Of a stretch of DNA of 7,105 bases, positions 1-5,459 are shown piece by piece. The position numbers and the translations under genes are program-made. The notes under the pieces were generated by a model. The model saw only the letters and a program-made list of their open reading frames with translations, was not told the origin of the DNA and made no database searches. The first letter of the stretch is position 1, and each line of letters opens with the position of its first letter. Origin of the DNA: Candidatus Izemoplasmatales bacterium (lineage in GTDB: Bacteria; Bacillota_I; Bacilli_A; Izemoplasmatales; Hujiaoplasmataceae); the NCBI GenBank assembly GCA_028707415.1, contig JAQWBC010000046.1:1-7105 (forward strand). Reading direction: 5' to 3'.

Positions 1-376
1 ATTCTAAATAGCCAACGGTTTTAGAATCAAAAACAGTCACGTGAACGCCTTCAACCATTTTGGCAGCTATCATTGCGTTTTCATAAATACCGCTCATTTT
101 GCTGGAGATGGTAATGAACAAAACCTCGTCGCAACCTTCGTCGCGATATTTTTCATAGGCTTCGAGCATTGTTCCCGTTGATGCCATTGCTGTCCGTGGA
201 AATAATTCTGGATCAGCTTCAAGCATTTGATAGAATTGTTCAGCGGTAAGTTCTTCAAAATCAATGTATTCTTTTCCTCCCATTAAAATCGTGGAACGAA
301 TAATGCGGATATCGTACTTGTGTGGGATATAGTCAATTGCTGAATTTGTACAAATCAAAACACCTAATTTTTTCAT
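1..376 (-). CDS. DegV family protein (partial, C-terminus beyond left edge)
   Basis: The first 125 residues of a DegV-family protein are visible. These proteins (FakB type) bind a fatty acid and present it to the kinase FakA for phospholipid synthesis. The family pattern is seen in order: an N-terminal beta strand (KKLGVLICTNSAID, residues 2-15), the strand around RIIRSTILMGGKEYID (24-39), a helix with FYQ, a ligand-loop region PRTAMAST, the strand DEVLFITISSKMSG with the typical ISSKxSG motif, and the VFDSKTVG strand near the edge. Typical members are about 280 residues, so more than half is missing. The ATG at 376 is preceded by GGGAG at good spacing and by its own promoter. Two places differ from typical DegV: the usual TSQPS loop reads TAMAST, and the N-terminal DST motif reads TNS. 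Family assignment is firm; the ligand is not known. Confidence 0.85.
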   Translation of the reverse strand, partial: MKKLGVLICTNSAIDYIPHKYDIRIIRSTILMGGKEYIDFEELTAEQFYQMLEADPELFPRTAMASTGTMLEAYEKYRDEGCDEVLFITISSKMSGIYENAMIAAKMVEGVHVTVFDSKTVGYLE

Positions 377-412
377 AATCAATTCTCCCTTTTGATATTA
401 GTACTAATGACT

Positions 413-441
413 ATTATAGCCTAATAAGTCCGATAGTGCAA
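413..441 (-). promoter_or_regulatory. Promoter of the degV-like gene
   Basis: On the minus strand TTGCAC (436-441) and a perfect TATAAT (413-418) are separated by exactly 17 bp. The predicted start of transcription is about 30 bases before the ATG at 376, leaving room for the GGGAG ribosome binding site. It lies just downstream of the helicase stop (465), so degV can be transcribed independently. No clear hairpin terminator was seen between the helicase and this promoter. Confidence 0.75.
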
Positions 442-464
442 TGAGGGTTTGTTGAGGTTTTTTA

Positions 465-2099
465 CTAGTGCCGATATTTATCAAATGATTTATGATCTGA
501 ATTCATCGGTTTCGACGCAGATAACTTGACGGTTTTTCCTTTTAATTTTGAGCCATTCAATTTAATCATAATATTATCAGCGACAGGCGATGGAACCGTA
601 AAAAAAGAGAACTCGGTCAAAATCGCTATGTCTTGAACTTCTCGCTTTTGAATTTGAATTTTTGAACAAACGAAATCGAGAATGTCCGAAACTGTTAAGT
701 CATCTATTTTGCCTATATTAAGGTGGAACCGTGCGGTTTTATTGTTTGAAACGGCTCCGCGATTAAAGTCGCGTCGAATTTCAAATTCTTCATTGATATC
801 TTCTTGATTGACTTCTGCCTGATTTTCCCGTTCCAGCATTTTTAATAAAGCAATAATTATTTTATCCTCAGTCAAAGGCGTTGCGATTGCTTTATTTAAG
901 ATGTCATACTCTTTATCGCAATTTTCCGATTCAGCTAATTCCACAATCCTGGCTATAAGTTTTTCGTTTTTAACATCAAGCACTTTATCGTAAGTCGGAA
1001 TACTCCGCTTTTTGATTTTGGTTTTCAGTAATCGTTCGATTTCCTCGATTTGTTTCATTTCTCCTTTAGATACCAAGGTAAACGAATAGCCTATATTACC
1101 GATCCGACCAGTTCTTCCAATCCGATGAACGTAATAATCGGCTTTCTCCGGCACGTCATAATTGAAGACGGCTTCAACGGCTTTAATATCTAGTCCTCGG
1201 GCAGCAACATCAGTCGCAACCATGACTTCAATAATCCCATTGTGGAATTTCTTCAAGACATCTAGTCGTGTGGATTGCGGTAAATCACCATGGATTTTAT
1301 CGCAATTAATCCCTCGTTCGATTAGTTCTTGGGTTAATTCATCGACCTTCACTTTGGTGTTACAAAAAATCAAGGCTAATTTAGGACGATAAACATTGAG
1401 CAATCGGTAGATAGCTTCCGTTTTATTTTCCCTTTTGACTTTATAGTAATATTGGACAACATCTTCATTAGTCTCTTCTTTACCAATTACTTTAATAATC
1501 TCTGGACTATTCATATAACTTTTAGCCAACGAAAGAACTGTTCTCGGCATGGTTGCTGAAAACATCATTGTTTGGCGTTTTTCCGGAATATAACTAAAAA
1601 TCTTTTCGATATCTTCCTGAAAACCCATTTTCAGCATTTCATCGGCTTCATCCATAACCATGAAAACCAATTGATCCAGCTTAACTGTATGACGTTCAAG
1701 ATGATCAATCGTTCTTCCCGGAGTACCCACAATAATCTGGGGTTTCTTTTTCAGGGCATAAATCTGATTTGTAATCGGATCTCCCCCGTAGACGGTAACA
1801 ACTCTTGCTTTTGGAAGGTACTTGGAAATCCGTAATATTTCATCGCGAATTTGTAAAGATAGTTCTCTTGTCGGACAGATTATCAAAGCTTGAACCGCAT
1901 CGGATTCTAAATCTATTTTTTCGAGAATCGGAATTGCGTATGCTGCTGTCTTTCCTGTGCCGGTATGCGAATGGCCAATAACATCTTTGCCTTCTAATAA
2001 CAATGGCATAGTCATCTTTTGAATATCAGTGAATTCCACGAATCCCATTTCTTCGATACCCATTTGTAATTCTTTTTTCATTGCAAATTCTATTTCCAT
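465..2099 (-). CDS. DEAD-box ATP-dependent RNA helicase, CshA/DeaD type
   Basis: ATP-dependent RNA helicase that unwinds short RNA duplexes; family members work in ribosome assembly, mRNA decay and cold adaptation. All core motifs are visible (numbered from the upstream GTG at 2108): Q-motif region FTDIQ (26-30), motif I SHTGTGKT (47-54), PTREL (79-83), TPGR (129-132), DEAD (153-156), SAT (184-186), FCNT (248-251), ATDVAARGLD (298-307), and motif VI HRIGRTGR (328-335). Residues about 370-450 resemble the linker/dimerisation part of CshA. Residues about 458-533 look like the DbpA/CsdA RNA-binding domain (ending KGKTVKLSASKP). Length of about 545 fits CshA/DeaD. Possible starts are GTG 2108, ATG 2105 and ATG 2099; I prefer 2099 because GAGTGAT lies just upstream and the protein then begins MEIEF, like homologues. 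It has its own promoter. Whether it is the CshA, DeaD or DbpA orthologue cannot be settled here, so no symbol is given. Confidence 0.95.
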   Translation of the reverse strand: MEIEFAMKKELQMGIEEMGFVEFTDIQKMTMPLLLEGKDVIGHSHTGTGKTAAYAIPILEKIDLESDAVQALIICPTRELSLQIRDEILRISKYLPKARVVTVYGGDPITNQIYALKKKPQIIVGTPGRTIDHLERHTVKLDQLVFMVMDEADEMLKMGFQEDIEKIFSYIPEKRQTMMFSATMPRTVLSLAKSYMNSPEIIKVIGKEETNEDVVQYYYKVKRENKTEAIYRLLNVYRPKLALIFCNTKVKVDELTQELIERGINCDKIHGDLPQSTRLDVLKKFHNGIIEVMVATDVAARGLDIKAVEAVFNYDVPEKADYYVHRIGRTGRIGNIGYSFTLVSKGEMKQIEEIERLLKTKIKKRSIPTYDKVLDVKNEKLIARIVELAESENCDKEYDILNKAIATPLTEDKIIIALLKMLERENQAEVNQEDINEEFEIRRDFNRGAVSNNKTARFHLNIGKIDDLTVSDILDFVCSKIQIQKREVQDIAILTEFSFFTVPSPVADNIMIKLNGSKLKGKTVKLSASKPMNSDHKSFDKYRH

Positions 2100-2130
2100 A
2101 AACATCACTCATTTCTTATTATGACAAGAT

Positions 2131-2188
2131 ATTATAACACGACTGATAGTGTCATTACATTCAGTCATGATTTTTTTTGTTTTTTTTA
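2131..2188 (-). promoter_or_regulatory. Extended -10 promoter of the helicase with an A-tract upstream element
   Basis: The minus strand carries TGTTATAAT, that is a perfect TATAAT (2131-2136) with an upstream TG (extended -10). The -35 position (about 2154-2159, TGTAAT) is poor. About 11 bp further upstream are two runs of eight A split by one C (2171-2187), at about -47 to -63, where an UP element would contact the RNA polymerase alpha subunit. The perfect inverted repeat GACTGA/TCAGTC (2141-2146 and 2161-2166) sits across the spacer and -35. The predicted leader is about 25 bases. Confidence 0.55.
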
Positions 2189-2201
2189 ATAAATAATTGG
2201 C

Positions 2202-2228
2202 AAAGAAAAGGCCAGCTTAACGCTGACC
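2202..2228 (-). terminator. Rho-independent terminator of the DUF523 gene, overlapping its stop codon
   Basis: On the minus strand GGTCAGC (2222-2228) pairs with GCTGGCC (2210-2216) as a 7-bp GC-rich stem with one G-U pair and a 5-base loop. It is followed by TTTT, C, TTT. The TAA stop of the DUF523 gene (2217-2219) lies inside the loop. It separates this gene from the helicase promoter. Confidence 0.8.
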
Positions 2229-2651
2229 AATCTTGTGAAAATCCACAATGGTAATACCGTTATCTGTTAAATACTGTGTTGTGATTCCTTTGCCCGAAAT
2301 CAATTTATAGGTGAATGTTCCATCATAAACTTGAGTGTAACCACATGAAGGGCTTCCATCCTTTAGTATGATTTCTGTACAATTATTCTGTTTCAAAATC
2401 GCTAATGTTGCCAACTTGCCTCGGTCAAAATAGGCGCTGACATCCTCACCGATTTTATTCATAACACTTCCATCGGGTTGGATTTCTGATGGCTTTCGAG
2501 GTGTTGTCATTCCCCCAAGAACTTCTGGGCATACGGAAACTACCTTATAACCCTTGACAAATTGGATCACATTTTCGTCAAGATTAGATCCACCATTGTA
2601 CTTACAGTCACATCCAAGAAGGCATGCGCTTACCGCTATGATCTTTTTCAT
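2217..2651 (-). CDS. DUF523 (TudS-like) family protein
   Basis: A 144-residue protein of the DUF523 family. Members studied as thiouracil desulfurase (TudS) hold a [4Fe-4S] cluster with three cysteines. The family signatures are clear: VSACLLGCDCKYNGG at the N-terminus, SVCPEVLGGM followed by TPRKPSEI in the middle, and KDGSPSCGY in the second half. The likely cluster ligands are, counted from the ATG at 2657, Cys12, Cys43 and Cys105. The start is ATG 2651, not 2657, because AGAGGGG lies 6 bases before 2651 but directly abuts 2657. The gene follows khpA by 41 bases with a weak hairpin terminator between and no space for a promoter, so its transcription probably comes from readthrough or from inside khpA. 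The substrate in this organism is unknown; desulfurase activity is family inference only. Confidence 0.9.
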   Translation of the reverse strand: MKKIIAVSACLLGCDCKYNGGSNLDENVIQFVKGYKVVSVCPEVLGGMTTPRKPSEIQPDGSVMNKIGEDVSAYFDRGKLATLAILKQNNCTEIILKDGSPSCGYTQVYDGTFTYKLISGKGITTQYLTDNGITIVDFHKIGQR

Positions 2652-2671
2652 TGACATCCCCTCTGATAAAC

Positions 2672-2694
2672 AAAAAAGACTTGAAGTCTTTTTT
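2672..2694 (-). terminator. Hairpin terminator after khpA
   Basis: Perfect inverted repeat AAAAAAGAC (2672-2680) and GTCTTTTTT (2686-2694) with a 5-base loop. It overlaps the khpA stop codon (2693-2695). The stem has only two G-C pairs, and the T-run is part of the stem, so it may be leaky. It works on either strand in principle, but only minus-strand genes are near. Confidence 0.6.
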
Positions 2695-2941
2695 AGAATG
2701 AATCAATATCGATGTTGATTTTTTTGCCGATGCGTGAGGCGGCAGCGTATGAGATTGTGCGAATCGCATTGGCAATTTTTCCGCCCTTGCCGATGACACG
2801 ACCAAGATCATCCTTGTGAACAATAACCTGAATAGTAATAGATTCGTCATCTTCTGAGAATTTTTTTACTAACAGGTCATCGGGGTGCACGACCAATGGC
2901 GCCACTAAATCCATGATCAATTTTTCAAAGTTTACAGCCAT
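2693..2941 (-). CDS. khpA: KhpA, KH-domain RNA-binding protein
   Basis: An 82-residue single KH-domain protein. KhpA (YlqC) forms a homodimer or pairs with KhpB (Jag/EloR) and binds RNA; it affects cell elongation and division in streptococci. The sequence shows the typical start AVNFEKLIMDLVAPLV, then the KH fold with the conserved loop VIGKGGKIANAIR (GxxG, RNA backbone binding) and the C-terminal strand KINIDI. The start is ATG 2941, with AGG 8 bases upstream; an upstream in-frame GTG (2950) lacks this spacing. It sits 12 bases behind rpsP, the conserved rpsP-khpA order of Firmicutes, and is surely co-transcribed with it. In Bacillus rimM and trmD follow soon after; here a terminator and a DUF523 gene do. 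Confidence 0.93.
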   Translation of the reverse strand: MAVNFEKLIMDLVAPLVVHPDDLLVKKFSEDDESITIQVIVHKDDLGRVIGKGGKIANAIRTISYAAASRIGKKINIDIDSF

Positions 2942-2953
2942 TGTACACACCTG

Positions 2954-3226
2954 CTACTTTTTACTTTTTTTTGATTCAATAAATTCAGCAATGATTCCGT
3001 TTTTTGAAAGCAGATTCTTGACTGTATCGGTGGGCTGAGCACCAAGTTGCAACCATTTCATCGCAATAGTCTTATCGATATCAACAAACGCCGGTTCTTT
3101 GGTTGGATCGTATAAACCAACAATCTCTAAATATCTTCCATCACGTTTCTTGTGTGAATCGGCAGCAACGATACGATAGAATGGACGTTTTGTCGTTCCG
3201 AATCTTTGCAATCTGATTTTAACCAT
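2954..3226 (-). CDS. rpsP: Small-subunit ribosomal protein bS16
   Basis: A 90-residue ribosomal protein bS16, which binds 16S rRNA and helps the 30S subunit assemble. The whole family pattern is present: MVKIRLQRFGTTKRPFYRIVAADS at the N-terminus (residues 1-24), then RDGRYLEIVGLYDP (28-41), a WLQLGAQPTDTV helix, and a Lys-rich tail ESKKSKK. Length is normal. The ATG at 3226 follows a perfect AGGAGG (3232-3237) at 5 bases. A strong promoter lies in front, so rpsP heads the rpsP-khpA unit. Confidence 0.98.
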   Translation of the reverse strand: MVKIRLQRFGTTKRPFYRIVAADSHKKRDGRYLEIVGLYDPTKEPAFVDIDKTIAMKWLQLGAQPTDTVKNLLSKNGIIAEFIESKKSKK

Positions 3227-3256
3227 GATATCCTCCTGTATTTGAAAATCAAGAGT

Positions 3257-3285
3257 ATTGTAGCAAATAAATTTACGCCTGTCAA
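3257..3285 (-). promoter_or_regulatory. Strong promoter of rpsP-khpA
   Basis: Minus-strand consensus TTGACA (3280-3285), 17-bp spacer, TACAAT (3257-3262). The predicted leader is about 24 bases and carries the AGGAGG at 3232-3237. The strength fits a ribosomal protein gene. The -35 box is one arm of a perfect inverted repeat (3280-3301). Confidence 0.88.
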
Positions 3286-3301
3286 GTGTTTTCTCTTGAC
3301 A
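3280..3301. repeat. Perfect 7-bp inverted repeat over the rpsP -35 box
   Basis: TGTCAAG (3280-3286) and CTTGACA (3295-3301) are exact reverse complements separated by 8 bases. Each arm carries a TTGACA hexamer, in opposite directions; the minus-strand one is the rpsP -35 box. The repeat begins 10 bases after the ylbG stop. It could be an operator, a 3'-end stem of the ylbG transcript, or chance. No T-run follows it on the minus strand, so it is not a standard terminator. Confidence 0.5.
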
Positions 3302-3310
3302 TTCATTAGT

Positions 3311-3541
3311 TTATTCAGTGAAGGTCAAAACATCCATATCAACGAGCGATTCTTCAACCTTTTTAATATTTTTCATCGCTTCAAGTTGCTTCTTAATACG
3401 ATCAAACTGATTAGCGTCCACATAACCGGTCAAAAAATTTCGTTTATCGTTCTGATAGACAACATTGACCCCTTGTCGTTCGATTTCCTGACGAACCTTA
3501 GGACTCACATAATAAATAGTTAATCCTTTTCTGGAAACCAT
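3311..3541 (-). CDS. ylbG: YlbG family protein (DUF2129)
   Basis: A 76-residue protein of the YlbG (DUF2129) family; its role is not established. The core is recognisable: RKGLTIYYVSPKVRQEIERQG (a strand followed by a helix), NVVYQNDKRNFLTGYVD, and a second half KKQLEAMKNIKKVEESL, an alternation of strands and helices. The start is ATG 3541, with AAGGTGAAGAA in front; the in-frame start at 3589 would overlap ylbF by 44 bases and lacks such a site. It starts 4 bases after the ylbF stop codon, so translation is probably coupled. YlbF and YlbG are also neighbours in Bacillus. Confidence 0.85.
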   Translation of the reverse strand: MVSRKGLTIYYVSPKVRQEIERQGVNVVYQNDKRNFLTGYVDANQFDRIKKQLEAMKNIKKVEESLVDMDVLTFTE

Positions 3542-3545
3542 TTCT

Positions 3546-3923
3546 TCACCTTCCTCGGCAATCGTGTTTTTTTCCAACCGAGCATTCATCGAGAATTTGT
3601 TGGATTGATAAACTGATTGAATGCAGATAATCGTTTAATTCCTTAATGCAGGCAAGGTAATCTTGATACTCTGAAAGTGAAAAAAGCATATCTTTTGCAT
3701 GAGCAAGTTCTTTGGCTGCTTCAGACAAGCCAGCTGTGAATGTCCCGTGTGACTTAAGATCTTCATATGCTGCCTTTTGATAATTAAAATTACTTACAAG
3801 CGGAATTATTTTGGGATCTTCGTTCAACTTTTTTAAGCTGGAAAGATAATTTTGATACATTACACTGCTTCGGATTTCGTCGACGGTTTCCCATGTTTTA
3901 TCCAATATTGCTTGTCGATCCAT
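3546..3923 (-). CDS. ylbF: YlbF family protein (RicF-like)
   Basis: A 125-residue, mostly helical protein of the YlbF/YmcA family. In Bacillus RicF (YlbF) works with RicA and RicT to steer RNase Y and mRNA maturation. The family region is seen in YQNYLSSLKKLNEDPKIIPLV, NYQKAAYEDLKSHG and KDMLFSLSEYQDYLACIKELNDYL. The start is ATG 3923 with AAGGTGAG just upstream; an upstream GTG (3950) would overlap the promoter. As I recall it, Bacillus YlbF carries a Cys-rich C-terminal tail; here the tail is short and has only two Cys (SVGKKHDCRGR end and one before it). A RicF role is therefore an inference. It ends in TGA, evidence for the standard code. Confidence 0.8.
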   Translation of the reverse strand: MDRQAILDKTWETVDEIRSSVMYQNYLSSLKKLNEDPKIIPLVSNFNYQKAAYEDLKSHGTFTAGLSEAAKELAHAKDMLFSLSEYQDYLACIKELNDYLHSISLSIQQILDECSVGKKHDCRGR

Positions 3924-3938
3924 TTTCTCACCTTTTTT

Positions 3939-3969
3939 ATTATACCACAAAAATGAGTATATCTGTGAA
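3939..3969 (-). promoter_or_regulatory. Extended -10 promoter of ylbF-ylbG
   Basis: Minus strand TGGTATAAT gives a perfect -10 (3939-3944) with the extended TG. The best -35, TTCACA (3964-3969), is 19 bp away, a little long. It starts at the end of rsuA (stop 3971-3973), so ylbF-ylbG may be transcribed apart from rsuA as well as by readthrough. Confidence 0.55.
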
Positions 3970-3970
3970 T

Positions 3971-4675
3971 TTATTGAAAGACAACTTGAATATCAGAAAA
4001 AGATAGCTTTTTATACTCTCCCAAAGGTAATTCTGATCCCAACTTCAATCCACCAATTGCGATTCGCTTTAAATGAATAACTTGGTTCCCAATTGCTTCA
4101 AACATGCGTTTCACCTGATGAAATTTGCCTTCGGTGATTGAAATTAGGCACATTGTATCCGTCAATATTACGATTTTTGCCGGTCTTGTAAGATAGGGTT
4201 TATCTTTTCCATCATAGATTTTTATTCCATTTTCTAAACAGGAAAAATCGGCTATCGGTTTTGCCAAAGTAACTTCATAGACTTTTTTAATTATTTTTTT
4301 GGGGCTGATTATTTGGTGTAATAGCATTCCATCATTCGTCAAAAGAAGCAAACCCTCCGTATCAATGTCCAACCGTCCACAAATGTCTAAATCAAATCGC
4401 GAGTATGGTTCTTTGATTAAATCGAGGACAGTCTGATAATGAGCATCTTTATTAGCGGAGACAACACCACTAGGTTTATTCATCATCAAATAGATTTTTT
4501 CCTCATAAAAAACAACTTGTTTATCTATCGATATGATATCATTGTTAGGATTGATACTGGTTCCCGAGTCGAGGACGACGTTACTATTGCACATCACTCG
4601 TTTTTGAACAATCATTGTTTTAATATCCGATCGGGAGCCATATTTAAGATTAGCTAAAAACTTGTCAATGCGCAC
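3971..4675 (-). CDS. rsuA: RsuA-family 16S rRNA pseudouridine synthase
   Basis: A 234-residue pseudouridine synthase of the RsuA/RluB/E/F family; RsuA makes pseudouridine 516 in 16S rRNA. Residues 1-60 form an S4-like RNA-binding domain (MRIDKFLANLKYGSRSDIK). The catalytic domain follows: YLMMNKPSGVVSA (62-74), motif II GRLDIDTEGLLLLTNDG (100-116) with catalytic Asp103, then TEGKFHQVKRMFEAIGN (181-197) and HLKRIAIGGLKLG (201-213). The HQVKRMF and ELPLGEY features resemble RsuA more than RluB. The start codon is GTG at 4675; MRIDKF is the normal family start and no better ATG exists. The ribosome binding site (AAAGAGTGTGA) is weak. It is divergent from def. The exact rRNA target (516 in 16S or another) is inferred. 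Confidence 0.9.
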   Translation of the reverse strand: MRIDKFLANLKYGSRSDIKTMIVQKRVMCNSNVVLDSGTSINPNNDIISIDKQVVFYEEKIYLMMNKPSGVVSANKDAHYQTVLDLIKEPYSRFDLDICGRLDIDTEGLLLLTNDGMLLHQIISPKKIIKKVYEVTLAKPIADFSCLENGIKIYDGKDKPYLTRPAKIVILTDTMCLISITEGKFHQVKRMFEAIGNQVIHLKRIAIGGLKLGSELPLGEYKKLSFSDIQVVFQ

Positions 4676-4709
4676 AAAATCACACTCTTTCTATACTCAT
4701 GATGGATTG

Positions 4710-4738
4710 TTTATATTGTATCACATATTTTCAGTCAA
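4710..4738 (-). promoter_or_regulatory. Promoter of rsuA
   Basis: Minus strand TTGACT (4733-4738), 17-bp spacer, TATAAA (4710-4715). A TACAAT lies between them but at only 12 bp from the -35. The region is shared with the divergent def promoter; the two -10 boxes are 56 bp apart. Confidence 0.65.
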
Positions 4739-4768
4739 GTGTAATTAGTATTAAAGCGGCTTCATTTA

Positions 4769-4777
4769 TGCTATAAT
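4769..4777 (+). promoter_or_regulatory. Extended -10 promoter of def
   Basis: The plus strand reads TGCTATAAT: a perfect -10 (4772-4777) with the extended TG at 4769-4770. No good -35 is found 16-18 bp upstream. Transcription should start at about 4782-4785, only about 10-13 bases before the preferred ATG at 4795, so the leader is barely long enough for the GGTGAT (4785-4790). Confidence 0.6.
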
Positions 4778-4794
4778 AATAATCGGTGATGAAG

Positions 4795-5370
4795 ATGATT
4801 TTGATGAAAGATATTCTGCAAGAAGGAAACCCAGTTTTAAGAAAACGTTCAGTTGACGTTAATCTTCCGCTATCTAATGAAGATAAAATCATCTTGACAG
4901 AAATGATGGATTATATTATCAAAAGCCAAGATCCAGTCATGGTCGAACAATTTTCCCTTCGCCCGGCGGTAGGTTTATCTGCGCCGCAAGTCAATATCAA
5001 TAACCGTTTGTTTGCGATAAATACTTATGATGAAAACGGGGGAAAGCTCTATTCTTTAGCCGTCGCTAATCCGAAAATTCTTTCCGCTTCGGAAGAAATG
5101 ACATATCTAAATGGTGGAGAAGGGTGTCTATCTGTCGATGAATCTCGCAACGGGTTAGTGGCTCGTTCGAAACGGATAAAAGCTCGAGTCCACTTATTTA
5201 ACATCGATACTGGCGAAGAAACTGATGTTGTGTTAAAACTTTCGGGGTATGTCGCTATCGTTTTTCAACATGAATATGACCATCTTCAAGGAATTCTTTT
5301 TGTTGACAAGGTAAAGCCGGTTTTACCAGGAATCAAACCAATCGTTTTTTCTGTTGACTCAGAACAATAG
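4795..5370 (+). CDS. def: Peptide deformylase, type 2
   Basis: A 191-residue peptide deformylase, the metalloenzyme that removes the formyl group from the N-terminal Met of new proteins. The three motifs are present (numbered from the upstream GTG 4786): motif 1 VGLSAPQ (62-68), with Ser where many enzymes have Ala; motif 2 EGCLS (112-116), with metal ligand Cys114; motif 3 QHEYDHLQG (161-169), with ligands His162 and His166 and catalytic Glu163. The insert before motif 1 and the length indicate the Gram-positive type 2 class. The start at 4795 gives MILMKDILQEGNPVLR, in register with Firmicute homologues, and GGTGAT (4785-4790) stands 4 bases ahead. GTG 4786, ATG 4789 and ATG 4804 are alternatives. 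The gene is alone on the plus strand, convergent with the IS and galE. Confidence 0.95.
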   Translation: MILMKDILQEGNPVLRKRSVDVNLPLSNEDKIILTEMMDYIIKSQDPVMVEQFSLRPAVGLSAPQVNINNRLFAINTYDENGGKLYSLAVANPKILSASEEMTYLNGGEGCLSVDESRNGLVARSKRIKARVHLFNIDTGEETDVVLKLSGYVAIVFQHEYDHLQGILFVDKVKPVLPGIKPIVFSVDSEQ

Positions 5371-5389
5371 AGGTCTCAACTTAAACGTA

Positions 5390-5412
5390 ATATAGAAAAC
5401 GACTCTCAAAAA
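5390..5412 (+). terminator. Left half of a def/galE bidirectional terminator, split by the IS
   Basis: AAAACGACT (5396-5404) is the exact reverse complement of AGTCGTTTT (6721-6729) on the far side of the insertion sequence. With the IS and one copy of the AAAAA duplication removed, the two arms form a 9-bp stem with a 10-base loop, followed by a run of T on the plus strand. The bases ATATA (5390-5394) and ATATA (6733-6737) may extend it imperfectly. As it stands, this half has no partner nearby and should not work alone. Confidence 0.7.
5408..5412. repeat. Left copy of IS target-site duplication (AAAAA)
   Basis: AAAAA directly abuts the left IS end, and AAAAA (6714-6718) abuts the right end. 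IS3-family elements make 3-5 bp duplications. Since the target is all A, the exact length (3, 4 or 5) cannot be fixed. Confidence 0.5.
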
Positions 5413-5438
5413 TGAACTGAACCCAAAAAAGTAGACAC
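5413..5438 (+). repeat. Terminal inverted repeat at the orfB end of the IS
   Basis: Starts TGAACTGAACCC and continues through GTAGACA, the usual TG...CCC-A-rich-GTxGACA form of IS150-type ends. It matches the reverse complement of 6688-6713 at 17 of 26 positions, with AACCC and AGTAGA as shared blocks. Its inner part is one arm of the terminator hairpin at 5425-5458. Confidence 0.8.
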
Positions 5439-5459
5439 GAAAAAAAGTCTACTTTTTTT
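5425..5459. terminator. Bidirectional hairpin terminator inside the IS end
   Basis: AAAAAAGTAGAC (5425-5436) and GTCTACTTTTTT (5447-5458) form a perfect 12-bp stem with a 10-base loop. On the plus strand it ends in T7 and would stop def transcripts. On the minus strand it ends in T6 and would stop transposase transcripts. It overlaps both the terminal repeat and the orfB stop codon (5449-5451). Confidence 0.85.

Noticed and set aside
1162..1392. Plus-strand open frame of 76 codons
   Set aside because: It lies wholly inside the helicase gene on the other strand, has no recognisable domain or ribosome site, and is a shadow frame. The same applies to 1572-1835, 3206-3523, 4439-4657 and 6230-6412.
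2141..2188. Plus-strand hairpin GACTGA/TCAGTC followed by T8-G-T8 as a terminator
   Set aside because: The stem is 6 bp with a 14-base loop and there is no plus-strand gene upstream to terminate. The A-tract and repeat make more sense as parts of the helicase promoter.
2608..2850. Minus-strand open frame of 80 codons across khpA and the DUF523 start
   Set aside because: It overlaps two well-supported genes in another frame and runs through the terminator hairpin; no family features.
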